The translations under genes and the position numbers were made by a program. From a virus, in the IMG/VR virus record IMGVR_UViG_3300006924_000007, positions 1-64,000 of that record: a stretch of 64,000 bases of DNA; one strand, written 5' to 3'. The notes under the pieces are model-generated. The model made no database searches. It was not told the origin of the DNA and saw only the letters and a program-made list of their open reading frames with translations. This document shows positions 41,072 through 48,707 of the stretch, piece after piece. Every line of letters begins with the position of its first letter. Within the stretch, counting starts at the first letter, position 1.

Positions 41072-41826
41072 TACAAACCTGCTTCTATTTTTGCGACGAT
41101 GTATTCTCGAACTAAACCTGAACGAACAATGTCTTCTATTTGAAACTCAATAACATCAAAAGAAGGCATCTTTCTCAAAATACTCATAAAATCCATAATA
41201 CCATTACGATCATTGGTTTTTGTCAAATCTGATTGTCTGGCATCACCACAGAAACAAATTTTACTGTTTTCACCAATACGAGTAATTATACTATCAAGTT
41301 CATGAAAATTCAAGTTTTGGAATTCATCGACGATAATGATTGCATTATCGAGAGTTGTTCCTCTTAAGAAAGAAGTGCTCCAAAATTTGATGGTCTCTTG
41401 TGCTTTGAGATTGCCATACAGCATTTCAAAATCCACATCAGATGTCATCTGGAACATATACTTCACCATAGATTTGTATGGAATCTGATAAAGAGAAGAC
41501 TTGTCCTCATGATCTCCCGGCAGAAATCCAATCTCGCGAGTGGCAATCAGAGATCTGACGATATACACATTTTCATATGGAGTATTCTCGTCCAGAACAT
41601 CTTTCAATGCATTGAAAAGAGTAATAAAAGTCTTACCTGTACCGGCACATCCATATGCGACTAAATGTTTGTCATCATTATATGAATCAAACAACCTTTG
41701 TTGATTATCAGTAAGAGGTTTAATATCAACCAAATAATTGGCACTCAAAGGTTTCTTCTTTTTCATTCTCATTGAAGTCATACCTACTCCAATAGATTCT
41801 TCTGAAGTCTTTTTTCTTCTAGGCAT
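41071..41826 (-). CDS. phoH: PhoH-like ATPase
   Basis: A 251-residue protein with Walker A GCAGTGKT at 59-66, VYIVRSLIATREIGFLPGDHEDK (the typical R-x4-R-x-GFLPG PhoH segment, about 88-109), Walker B IIIVDEFQN (about 163-171) and an SKICFCGDARQSD sensor motif. PhoH genes are widespread in marine phages; the reaction is not established, although some family members act on RNA. A basic N-terminal leader (PRRKKTSEE, MRMKKKK) precedes the core. Confidence 0.9.
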   Translation of the reverse strand: MPRRKKTSEESIGVGMTSMRMKKKKPLSANYLVDIKPLTDNQQRLFDSYNDDKHLVAYGCAGTGKTFITLFNALKDVLDENTPYENVYIVRSLIATREIGFLPGDHEDKSSLYQIPYKSMVKYMFQMTSDVDFEMLYGNLKAQETIKFWSTSFLRGTTLDNAIIIVDEFQNLNFHELDSIITRIGENSKICFCGDARQSDLTKTNDRNGIMDFMSILRKMPSFDVIEFQIEDIVRSGLVREYIVAKIEAGL

Positions 41827-41827
41827 A

Positions 41828-42076
41828 CTAAATCTTCTTTACTCTTGATCCGGGTGCTTTGGATGCTTTTGCAAGGACATCATTCCATCCGGGGTTTTTA
41901 GCAACTAATTTATCTTTCCATTCACCAACTTCTCCTGCACCAGGACATGTTGATGGGTCAGACCAATCTCTTTTCCAATCAGGATTATCATCACACCATT
42001 GAGGCCAATCATGGACACTGAGAATTACTTCTTTCTGTTCACCTGATTCTTTGTTAACTACAGGATATGTTGCCAT
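41828..42076 (-). CDS. Small conserved T4-like hypothetical
   Basis: An 82-residue protein (MATYPVVNKESGEQKEVILSVHDWPQWCDDNPDWKRDW...) with a GEVGEWKDKLVAKNPGWNDVLAKASKAPGS-x-VKKI end that I recognise from many T4-like cyanophages, where it is sometimes linked to the FmdB zinc-ribbon family; the zinc cysteines are not present here. The ATG at 42076 was chosen because the longer frame overlaps thyX. Confidence 0.7.
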   Translation of the reverse strand: MATYPVVNKESGEQKEVILSVHDWPQWCDDNPDWKRDWSDPSTCPGAGEVGEWKDKLVAKNPGWNDVLAKASKAPGSRVKKI

Positions 42077-42101
42077 TGTTAAAAATTCAATATAAAAATA
42101 T

Positions 42102-42737
42102 TTAGACCCATTCAAGGGATTCAGAAACAGCAGGAAACTGTTCAATAAAGATTTCTCTACATGCTTCTGCGATGTCCATATGCTCCTTCTGAGTGCCGTG
42201 TGCGGACCTCAGAGTGATATAATGGATCCACGACCTACATGAGCCGGTCATGTAGATTCTGGTAGGCGTACATAATGGAAGCACCATACGAGCACATTCT
42301 TTTGCAACTCCAGATGCAAGCATTTGTTGATAGAGTGCCATAGATGAATCAAACAGAGTTTGCATCTGAAGTTCTAGTTTCTGGACTATAAAAGGATCTA
42401 AGTCATCAATAGAGTTTTGACGATTCTTATCATCTTGACGACGTAGTTCTGGCAAAGCAATTTTCTTTGATAGCATTGAAGAATCAGCATATCGTTGTGA
42501 AAATTCTTGATATGTGAAACTACGATGCCTTAAAATCTGAGCTGCAATGGCACGAGTAGTCTCAATTTCCAGAGTCATTGTTGATTGCTCAAACACGGAC
42601 CAATGATTGTGTTTGATACAGTATTTTAGGAGACCAGAATACTTTTCATTATTCTGATTTGATGGATTAGAGACCCTAGCAATATATGCCATGGTCTGTT
42701 CTGCATCAGGGGTGACACTTATAAGTTTAACAGTCAT
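42102..42737 (-). CDS. thyX: Flavin-dependent thymidylate synthase
   Basis: A 211-residue ThyX: the signature motif at 70-82 reads RHRSFTYQEFSQR (family RHR-x7-S-x-R), with FEQSTMTLEIETTRAIAAQ before it and RIYMTGSCRSWIHYI later. It methylates dUMP to dTMP with methylene-tetrahydrofolate, NADPH and FAD, supplying dTTP for phage DNA. Its start overlaps the stop of a 53-residue gene (ATGA) in the early/middle replication operon. Confidence 0.92.
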   Translation of the reverse strand: MTVKLISVTPDAEQTMAYIARVSNPSNQNNEKYSGLLKYCIKHNHWSVFEQSTMTLEIETTRAIAAQILRHRSFTYQEFSQRYADSSMLSKKIALPELRRQDDKNRQNSIDDLDPFIVQKLELQMQTLFDSSMALYQQMLASGVAKECARMVLPLCTPTRIYMTGSCRSWIHYITLRSAHGTQKEHMDIAEACREIFIEQFPAVSESLEWV

Positions 42738-42895
42738 TTTTCACCAAATCCTTTAGGTTTTGTTCTTGGAGTTCTTTTTACTGATAGTTCCAGTTGATTA
42801 AGTTGTTCTTGCATGTATTTAAGCTCATCACTACTATACAAATAATTTTGAGAAATTGCACTCTTAAGATTTTTAATCAATTGTTTAGTTCTCAT
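42734..42895 (-). CDS. 53-residue hypothetical protein
   Basis: MRTKQLIKNLKSAISQNYLYSSDELKYMQEQL... is a basic, helical small protein with a RTPRTKPKGFG tail. ATGA overlaps on both sides join it to the 58-residue gene and thyX, which is good evidence of translation. Confidence 0.65.
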   Translation of the reverse strand: MRTKQLIKNLKSAISQNYLYSSDELKYMQEQLNQLELSVKRTPRTKPKGFGEK

Positions 42896-43068
42896 CTATC
42901 ATCGTCCTCAAAAATTTCATCATAGTCTGTAATATAATTAGAAACTGGGTCATCAAAGTTTTCCTGTTTGGAAACATATGATTCCCTGTCAGAATATACT
43001 TCGGATTTTAGAGCATCGATTAACAATTCTAAATTCCGGACAATTAGTTTTAATTTATCCTTTTCCAT
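42892..43068 (-). CDS. 58-residue hypothetical protein
   Basis: MEKDKLKLIVRNLELLIDALKSEVYSD... is a helix followed by an acidic tail (DYDEIFEDDDR). The ATG at 43068 lies about 20 bases after the -10 of the terminator-promoter at 43091-43126, making this the first gene of the thyX-phoH-gp33-gp59-gp32 operon. A longer reading would run into that promoter and is rejected. Confidence 0.6.
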   Translation of the reverse strand: MEKDKLKLIVRNLELLIDALKSEVYSDRESYVSKQENFDDPVSNYITDYDEIFEDDDR

Positions 43069-43090
43069 AAAATTGTATATGGTTATAGGT

Positions 43091-43126
43091 ATTTTACATA
43101 AAAAAGGGGGGTTAGTCAACCCCCCC
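43091..43126 (-). terminator. Terminator overlapping a promoter
   Basis: GGGGGGTT/AACCCCCC hairpin (43106-43125) with a T run on the minus strand terminates the 43149-43525 transcript. Its loop and closing bases carry -35 TTGACT (43114-43119), 17 bp before -10 TAAAAT (43091-43096), the promoter for the replication operon. It lacks the TGTCACA box of the other cassettes. Confidence 0.75.
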
Positions 43127-43148
43127 TAACAATTTTAACGTAAGTGAC

Positions 43149-43316
43149 TCACTTGTTGTAGATACGACCACGATAACAGAATGTACCGTGCGTTTCTTTT
43201 GATTCTACACAACGAGTATCATACTCGACACCACGATATGAGGTGTGAGTGATTTGTGCGTCGTGCAGTGCAGATACTTTGTTGATCTGCTTGCGAATCA
43301 TGTTTAGTGTGTTCAT
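43149..43316 (-). CDS. DUF4278-like 55-residue protein
   Basis: MNTLNMIRKQINKVSALHDAQITHTSYRGVEYDTRCVESKETHGTFCYRGRIYNK is described here by its key parts: a short helix, then YRGVEYD, an E-containing turn and YRGRIY. The paired YRG-x-x-Y motifs match DUF4278, a small family largely of cyanobacteria. TAGGAGTAAC gives a good Shine-Dalgarno before ATG 43316. Function unknown. Confidence 0.65.
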   Translation of the reverse strand: MNTLNMIRKQINKVSALHDAQITHTSYRGVEYDTRCVESKETHGTFCYRGRIYNK

Positions 43317-43357
43317 GTTGTTACTCCTAAAGTAGTTGGATTTTTAGGTCCGTTCCT

Positions 43358-43525
43358 TTAGTCGTTTGCGTCCCAATACCACTCACATTCTGGTGCTGAG
43401 TCCTTGAGGGTCTCAACTAACTCAACCTTAAGATGATTACTAAGGTTAACATTGTTCTCAATCTTCAGCATGATAGCATCAGTTTGAGTGCATGAGAGTG
43501 TTGTATAGAATAATAGTTCTAGCAT
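43358..43525 (-). CDS. 55-residue hypothetical protein
   Basis: MLELLFYTTLSCTQTDAIMLKIENNVNLS... is a helical protein with a PECEWYWDAND end, known to me from cyanomyoviruses. The ATG at 43525 was chosen over a start at 43606, because the region between contains a promoter, a hairpin and a repeated leader. First gene of a short early unit with the DUF4278-like gene. Confidence 0.6.
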   Translation of the reverse strand: MLELLFYTTLSCTQTDAIMLKIENNVNLSNHLKVELVETLKDSAPECEWYWDAND

Positions 43526-43592
43526 GGGATGAACGGCTCCGTTCCGCGACTTACTTGCGTCCCACCCTAGAGTGGGATGAACGTTAGGTCTT

Positions 43593-43621
43593 ATTATAGA
43601 CCTCATACCTTATTTAGTCAA
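43593..43621 (-). promoter_or_regulatory. Dual early/late-type promoter
   Basis: -35 TTGACT (43616-43621), 17-bp spacer, -10 TATAAT (43593-43598). The overlapping sequence GACTAAATAAG also fits the late CTAAATA element. The leader that follows has a CCCAC/GTGGG hairpin and two copies of CGTTCATCCCA. Confidence 0.65.
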
Positions 43622-43645
43622 GTGTCTTGGTATTAAGACAAATAG

Positions 43646-43984
43646 TTATTTTTTCTTCTTTGGTTTGGGTGGTTCATATCCCCAACTCTTTGGATTGACT
43701 CCACCGTATCCAAAATCAATCTTCTGAATGGCACCTTTGCCATACTTATCATAGTACATATCAAAAAGTCTGGAGTCCTTTCCACAACGAGTAAGATCTA
43801 TACACGTTACTCCATCAACAACATACCAAATTAATTTAGCATCGGTAGGAAAACTCTTGTCTTTTGCTTTTTCAATAGTAGTTTTTTCTAAAAGAATCTG
43901 ACATCCATAATCAGATTCTTTAATTGAAATCATTTCCTTTCCTGCCTCTGGCGTTGTTTGTTTTTCTTCTACTGCAGATGTCAT
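43646..43984 (-). CDS. Hypothetical protein
   Basis: A 112-residue protein (MTSAVEEKQTTPEAGKEMISIKESDYGCQILLEKTTIEKAK...) with a beta-rich middle (AKLIWYVVDGVTCIDLTRCGKDSR) and a lysine/proline tail. The ATG at 43984 overlaps the DUF6433-like stop (ATGA). No function known. Confidence 0.6.
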   Translation of the reverse strand: MTSAVEEKQTTPEAGKEMISIKESDYGCQILLEKTTIEKAKDKSFPTDAKLIWYVVDGVTCIDLTRCGKDSRLFDMYYDKYGKGAIQKIDFGYGGVNPKSWGYEPPKPKKKK

Positions 43985-44592
43985 GTGCGATCTCCCCAAA
44001 TAATATCAGAATATGCTGCAGAAACAACATCTCTTGAAATTTTATACTTAGTTTCTAATTGTTTATCTTTAACAAGAGTTAGAATTTCTGCTTCAAGTGG
44101 ATGTAGTCCTTGTAGAATATTGATAAACATTGTTTCACGACGAATTGCATTAATTCCGCTATTTCCACCCTTAACAAAGTGATAGAAGTGTTTTGATTCT
44201 CTACGAATAGTTGTATGTCCTTGCTGATCACTAATACCTAAGGAGAAATTTCCAGATTCATACATTGTACGAATGTCATGATCAATTTTAGTTGACAAAG
44301 TTCCCGAATAAGTATTTTGCTGATCGTATCCAACATAAGGAACAGGTCCATCAGGAAGAACAGAGACGATAGATTCATCAAAGTTCCAGACAAAGAGTCT
44401 TCTCAGTGAAGGATCATTATACTTTTTCAATACTTCAATCTTCTTTGCCTTTGTTCTTGAACGAGATACCAAGTCAAAAACTTCAAATGTTAGTGGATTT
44501 CTTGGAAGATTATCCACTACAAATGAAGTTGTCTTCTTTTTAGTGGTTGTCTTTGCCTTAGTCGTTGTTGTCATCTTCTTCGCTGTCGTCAT
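43981..44592 (-). CDS. Conserved T4-like protein (DUF6433-like)
   Basis: A 203-residue protein with a basic threonine/lysine-rich front and the core LTFEVFDLVSRSRTKAKKIEVLKKYNDPSLRRLFVWNFDESIVSVLPDGPVPYV, which I recognise as the marine T4-like family DUF6433. A lysine-rich helical C-terminus follows. Possibly nucleic-acid-associated, judging from charge; function unknown. The start could also be the ATG at 44574. Confidence 0.65.
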   Translation of the reverse strand: MTTAKKMTTTTKAKTTTKKKTTSFVVDNLPRNPLTFEVFDLVSRSRTKAKKIEVLKKYNDPSLRRLFVWNFDESIVSVLPDGPVPYVGYDQQNTYSGTLSTKIDHDIRTMYESGNFSLGISDQQGHTTIRRESKHFYHFVKGGNSGINAIRRETMFINILQGLHPLEAEILTLVKDKQLETKYKISRDVVSAAYSDIIWGDRT

Positions 44593-44785
44593 GATAGTTT
44601 TCAAAATTAAATGCTATGACCTCATCTGGAATCAGGTTGCCCTGTTCATCAAACATTTCGGGGTGAGGTCTGGGTACTTCCCGATAGTTCATCATATATT
44701 CTCTAGCAGTCCAACCAACCACAAGTCCTAGTATTAGAAACAAAACGGTCAGAAATGAACCAAAGACTAAACTTACTGCTAACAT
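44558..44785 (-). CDS. Small membrane protein
   Basis: A 75-residue protein starting MLAVSLVFGSFLTVLFLILGLVVGWTAREYMM, a transmembrane helix, then HPEMFDEQGNLIPDEVIAFNFENY and an acidic tail. ATG 44785 has GAGGT at the right distance. The frame stays open to a GTG at 44935 and the upstream residues (NRGIEFILNRRRKSLNKQ) look coding-like, so a longer cytoplasmic front is possible. A CTAAATA element lies nearby. Confidence 0.65.
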   Translation of the reverse strand: MLAVSLVFGSFLTVLFLILGLVVGWTAREYMMNYREVPRPHPEMFDEQGNLIPDEVIAFNFENYHDDSEEDDNND

Positions 44786-44891
44786 GTATCTTACCTCAGA
44801 ACTAATTTGTTTGTTTAGACTTTTTCTTCTCCTGTTTAGTATAAACTCAATACCACGATTAACTTGATGAGTGTCTTTATTTAGTGGAGAA

Positions 44892-45128
44892 TCAGATGAC
44901 TTTGTTTTCCCGGAGGAATTTAATGGTGTCAACACAACCTCCTAATTTTTTATCATCACATAAGACCTGTGGAAAAGTAGAATCTTCTTCAAACTTATCA
45001 AAAAATGATTCCCGATCAAAATCTTCTCCTAAAGTATAGACCACAAACTCACTTTTTGTCAATTCTAAAACTTTTTTAATTTTCTCGCAGTATGGACAGT
45101 TGTTTTTAGAATATATCGTGAAATTCAT
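44892..45128 (-). CDS. grx: Glutaredoxin
   Basis: A 78-residue glutaredoxin with the CPYC active site at 11-14, TFPQVLCDDKKLGGCVDTIKFL at the glutathione-binding side (cis-Pro P53). It would reduce ribonucleotide reductase or other thiols, supplying deoxynucleotides as T4 NrdC does. It is transcribed from a very strong promoter through a leader peptide and a terminator-like hairpin. Confidence 0.9.
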   Translation of the reverse strand: MNFTIYSKNNCPYCEKIKKVLELTKSEFVVYTLGEDFDRESFFDKFEEDSTFPQVLCDDKKLGGCVDTIKFLRENKVI

Positions 45129-45163
45129 ACTTATATAAGGGATTACAAATTAATTTATAAGAT

Positions 45164-45191
45164 AAAAAAAGGGAAGAAATTCTTTCCCCCC
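45164..45191 (-). terminator. Intrinsic terminator/attenuator before grx
   Basis: GGG-A-AAG/CTT-CCC stem with an AATTT loop and seven T residues on the minus strand, located between a strong promoter and the glutaredoxin gene. It would cut transcripts to about 100 nt unless read through. Confidence 0.65.
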
Positions 45192-45199
45192 TTAGTATA

Positions 45200-45265
45200 T
45201 CACCAATTTACCTTTCCCACCACAGAAAGGGTCTTCAGTCCCAAAGTTACAAGGATGCTGAACAC
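45200..45265 (-). CDS. 21-residue leader peptide
   Basis: GTG start, sequence MFSILVTLGLKTLSVV then GKVNW. The GTG sits at the expected transcription start of the 45272-45300 promoter, so the message would be almost leaderless. The peptide ends just before the attenuator-like hairpin. I do not know its role. Confidence 0.45.
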   Translation of the reverse strand: MFSILVTLGLKTLSVVGKVNW

Positions 45266-45271
45266 TTTGAT

Positions 45272-45300
45272 ATTATAAAGTAATTTTGATTTCGTGTCAA
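45272..45300 (-). promoter_or_regulatory. Perfect sigma70 promoter
   Basis: -35 TTGACA (45295-45300), 17-bp spacer, -10 TATAAT (45272-45277): both hexamers match consensus exactly, the strongest early promoter in the window. Confidence 0.85.
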
Positions 45301-45358
45301 GCACGATTGACGTGCATGGTTAAATATGATAGAGTTGAACACATCTAGAAGATTAAAA

Positions 45359-46060
45359 ATGTCAATAAGTTTTGATGATCTGACGGGCAAAAAACCTCAG
45401 CAGCAACCACAACAACAACAATCACAAGACGAATTGCTTTCGTTATTTCCAACACCAGTTCTCATCGCACAATATCCTGTTCCCTACGAGAAAGAGTTAG
45501 AATATATTCGTAACTTGCCCTGTCGTAGAGAAAACAAGGGTGGAGATGCAGGTAATAAGATACACTATAACCGACAGTCAGAAGATACTTTTGTATTAGA
45601 TAAACCTGAACTCTCTAACATCAGGGAGTTCATTAAGTCTAAGATTTTTAAGTTTGCTCGTGAAGTCATGAGTTCTAAAGATGAGGTGGTGATTACTCAA
45701 TCATGGATTAATAAGTCTGGTAAGGGTGAATCGCACCACGAACATGTTCATCCTAATAGTATGATTAGTGGTGTCTGGTATCCTGTCATCAATGAACAAC
45801 TACCACCAATTCAGTTTCGTAGTAGATCACAAAGAGATATTAGTCTGTCTAACGATAAGTATAACAACTTTAATAGCGCAACATTCTTACTACCCATGAA
45901 GATGGGAGAGTTGATTATCTTCCCAAGTAATCTCACTCATAGTGTTCCTGCTAATCAATCAGAGACTGAACGTATTAGTTTGTCCTTTAATACTTGGGTC
46001 AAGGGTAGTCTTGGTGACATCAATTCACTGACCTATCTTCCACTTGATCGCTGCGTATGA
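45359..46060 (+). CDS. 2OG-Fe(II) oxygenase (TIGR02466-like)
   Basis: A 233-residue protein with a glutamine-rich front (QQQPQQQQSQ, about 14-23), an LFPTPVLIAQYPV start of the fold, the metal-site stretch SHHEHVHPNSMISGVWY (H127/H129, with H131), GELIIFPSNLTHSV (H194) and ERISLSFN (R205). It resembles the TIGR02466 group. The ATG at 45359 is preferred to an in-frame ATG at 45326. First gene of a three-gene coupled operon, behind a TTAAATA late-type element at 45320-45326. Confidence 0.85.
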   Translation: MSISFDDLTGKKPQQQPQQQQSQDELLSLFPTPVLIAQYPVPYEKELEYIRNLPCRRENKGGDAGNKIHYNRQSEDTFVLDKPELSNIREFIKSKIFKFAREVMSSKDEVVITQSWINKSGKGESHHEHVHPNSMISGVWYPVINEQLPPIQFRSRSQRDISLSNDKYNNFNSATFLLPMKMGELIIFPSNLTHSVPANQSETERISLSFNTWVKGSLGDINSLTYLPLDRCV

Positions 46061-46989
46061 GTTCCGCACTAGCACGTCCACTCCCAGAGTTTCATGGGTT
46101 TGGATATAGAATCGCACAGATAGAAAATAATACTCATTGCAACTATAAGTGTTGGTTCTGTCCTAATGCTTATGATAAACCTGCACCAAAAGAGTGTATG
46201 ACCATAGAGCAGTTTCGTAAGATCCTTACAGAAATTCGTTCTGTCTATACACCATGGGAACTGAATGATGTCTCATTTGCCACATATAATGAACCCAATC
46301 TTGATGATGGGTTTAAGGATAAGTTGCAATTGATGACTGATATGGGATTTAATTATGAACATATCTCTAATGGTAGTATGGTTACAACTGAATTGACTGA
46401 TTGGTTGATTGAGAATCCACAACGAATTAAACAGTTTCGTCTCAATATTCCAACACTGGATGAGAAGAAGTGGAAGGATATTACAGGTGCATCTACTGCT
46501 GTAATGTATCGGATGTATTATCAGTTGATGTATCTGTTTGAGAACTCACAGAGACTTAACTTTCCCATCACAGTGATTGTGAATGGTGATGGTAGTGCAA
46601 GTCATAAAGAAGAGTTCATGAAGGTATATCAGAAGTTCCAAAGATGTCCTCCTGGTATTAACTTTAGTATGACCGGATTGATTGATAGGGCTGGAACACT
46701 TGAGGGTGCAGAGTGTGAAACACAAAAACTACCCACAGGTGCAATTGACTGGGGTGATCAACCAACACGATGTAATGCAGGATACTTTGATAATCTATAT
46801 TTTGGTATCAAAGGTAATGTATTCTATTGCTGCCATGATTACCACCAAGAGTATAGTTGTGGTAATATAAATGATACACCGCTGAAAGAACTTCTAAGTT
46901 CTGAGGCATATGAAACTCAAAAACTGAGGTTTCAACAAGATTTCTGTCGTAAATGTGAACAAGCAAGACCACTGGAGGTAGTAAAATGA
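46057..46989 (+). CDS. Radical SAM protein with SPASM-like C-terminus
   Basis: A 310-residue radical SAM enzyme: C28-x3-C32-x2-C35 (CNYKCWFC) binds the [4Fe-4S] cluster that cleaves S-adenosylmethionine. The C-terminal NAGYFDNLYFGIKGNVFYCCHDYHQEYSCGNI...FCRKCEQ cluster is SPASM-like and would bind a second iron-sulfur centre. SPASM enzymes modify peptides or proteins (established). It is coupled by ATGA overlaps to a 2OG oxygenase on each side and lies beside the adhesin array, so modification of a structural protein is a reasonable guess. Confidence 0.85.
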   Translation: MSSALARPLPEFHGFGYRIAQIENNTHCNYKCWFCPNAYDKPAPKECMTIEQFRKILTEIRSVYTPWELNDVSFATYNEPNLDDGFKDKLQLMTDMGFNYEHISNGSMVTTELTDWLIENPQRIKQFRLNIPTLDEKKWKDITGASTAVMYRMYYQLMYLFENSQRLNFPITVIVNGDGSASHKEEFMKVYQKFQRCPPGINFSMTGLIDRAGTLEGAECETQKLPTGAIDWGDQPTRCNAGYFDNLYFGIKGNVFYCCHDYHQEYSCGNINDTPLKELLSSEAYETQKLRFQQDFCRKCEQARPLEVVK

Positions 46990-47594
46990 CTGTAACACCA
47001 CAAATGATCGCAATGAATAAGTATGATACTCAACTGCGTGACTTGATTCACGTTGAGAAGGGTATTATTCCTGCTAATCTGTGTGATTATCTCGTAGAAG
47101 AGATTGAAAAGAATGAATGGCGTCCTCATACTTGGTATAATAATGTTGCCAACTCATTCGGTTCTGAAGAGACAATGGAACTGGATGTGCAGAACATTAC
47201 TGGTGAGCATCAACAACTACTCACACCTTTTATGATTCAGGCAGGGTCAGCATATAATGCAATCTATTCATTTAACTGCGAAAGAACTCAGCAGATTATG
47301 AATAAGTTCAGTTCAATTCGTTTTAATCGTTATGCACCAGGACAGATTATGCGTCAGCACCATGACCATATCCATTCACTGTTTGATGGTAATGAGAAAG
47401 GTATTCCTGTCCTTTCATTCATTCTTAACCTGAATGATGACTATGAAGGTGCAGAACTATTCTTCTGGGATGATTATGTTGTGCCCCTGGGTAAGGGTGA
47501 TATTATTATGTTCCCGTCTCTCTTCTTATTCCCTCATGGTGTGAAGGAAGCAACTAAAGGTAAGCGTTATTCTGCTGTATCTTGGGCTTGGTAA
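46986..47594 (+). CDS. 2OG-Fe(II) oxygenase, prolyl-hydroxylase-like
   Basis: A 202-residue protein with RQHHDHIH (H125-x-D127), FPHGV (H184) and GKRYSAVSWAW (R194), the full 2OG-Fe(II) set, in a prolyl-4-hydroxylase-like layout (LSFILNLNDDYEGAELFF). It ends with TAA directly abutting the TAA of the first adhesin gene on the other strand; no terminator lies between the two convergent operons. Confidence 0.85.
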   Translation: MTVTPQMIAMNKYDTQLRDLIHVEKGIIPANLCDYLVEEIEKNEWRPHTWYNNVANSFGSEETMELDVQNITGEHQQLLTPFMIQAGSAYNAIYSFNCERTQQIMNKFSSIRFNRYAPGQIMRQHHDHIHSLFDGNEKGIPVLSFILNLNDDYEGAELFFWDDYVVPLGKGDIIMFPSLFLFPHGVKEATKGKRYSAVSWAW

Positions 47595-48707
47595 TTACAA
47601 TCCACCGTGACCGTTAGATGCAGATCCAGCACCACTCCTTGATTGTGTCAAATTACCAAAATCTATTGCATTTCCAGTGCTCATAATCTGAACATAATCA
47701 ATTGTATCTGTTCTACTCGGTGTTGGACGATTACCACCAGCCCAGACTCCACGAGTTGGTGATGATGTAGCCTTCATTTCACCACCTCCAACAGTTAAAT
47801 CACCAAAATCAACTGCATCTCCTAATGTTGCAATAGTAATATACTCAATAGTATTAACATTAGGACCTGCACCCCCGAAAAGTCCCCTAACAGAATTTGA
47901 ACAAGCTCCACCACCAGATGCAAACACATCGCCAAATTCTGATGCATTACCTAATGTAGATATCATTATAAATTCAAGAGTTGCTCCACCAAATACTGCC
48001 CTTGTTGAAGACTGACAAGCAGATTTCCCGCCAACATTTGAAGCATTACCAAAGTCTTGTGCATTTCCTGTTGACTGAATAGTTATATAATCAATAGTAT
48101 CAACATTAGTAGTAGTATAACCAGCAATAAAAAGACCTCTGGTTGAATTTGAAGCACCGCCAGCAGACATTCTTGCTTGTGATAAATTACCAAAATCTGC
48201 TGCATTTCCAGTTGATGCAATAGTAACAAAATCAATTGTATCTAATACTGTTGGAGTTCTTCCACCTCCGAAACACGCTCTGGTTCTGTCAGAAACTCCT
48301 GCTTGTAAGTGAACACCACTGCTTTGTGCATCACCAAAATTAATTGCATCTCCTGTTGACTGAATAGTTATATAATCAATTGTATTCGTATTTGGAGTTT
48401 CTCCACCAGAGAAGAGTCCACGAGTTCCACCAGTCTGTAACTCTGGTGACCAACTATCAACTTCCATCCATATTCCGTTGGGAGTTGTTCCAAATCCAAC
48501 GGGCCCGAGTATATAAACTTCTAATTTCTTGGAGTCAGTATTAAATCTGATTGATCCTGCGGGTGCTTGATTGTATGATGGTAATTCTTGTCCAGAAACA
48601 TCACCAAAGGCACTTCCACCTCCTACTGTGGTATAACTTCCGCTACCACCACCTGAACCACCGGAGCTGCCACCGCCTCCGCCTCCGCCGCCGCCACCAT
48701 ATCCCAT
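47595..48707 (-). CDS. Kelch-like adhesin paralogue K1
   Basis: A 370-residue member of the array: N-terminus MGYGGGG followed by a long glycine/serine stretch, an IRFNTDSKKLEVY module, then six repeats of about 46 residues of the type TRG-x-FGGG-x-NTIDYITIASTGNA-x-DFG-x-L, and the common end NGHGGL. The fourth repeat is shortened (ATLEFIMISTLGN). The six-fold, double-glycine pattern implies a beta-propeller. Its start shares bases with K2's stop. It probably forms part of a tail fibre. Confidence 0.75.
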   Translation of the reverse strand: MGYGGGGGGGGGGSSGGSGGGSGSYTTVGGGSAFGDVSGQELPSYNQAPAGSIRFNTDSKKLEVYILGPVGFGTTPNGIWMEVDSWSPELQTGGTRGLFSGGETPNTNTIDYITIQSTGDAINFGDAQSSGVHLQAGVSDRTRACFGGGRTPTVLDTIDFVTIASTGNAADFGNLSQARMSAGGASNSTRGLFIAGYTTTNVDTIDYITIQSTGNAQDFGNASNVGGKSACQSSTRAVFGGATLEFIMISTLGNASEFGDVFASGGGACSNSVRGLFGGAGPNVNTIEYITIATLGDAVDFGDLTVGGGEMKATSSPTRGVWAGGNRPTPSRTDTIDYVQIMSTGNAIDFGNLTQSRSGAGSASNGHGGL

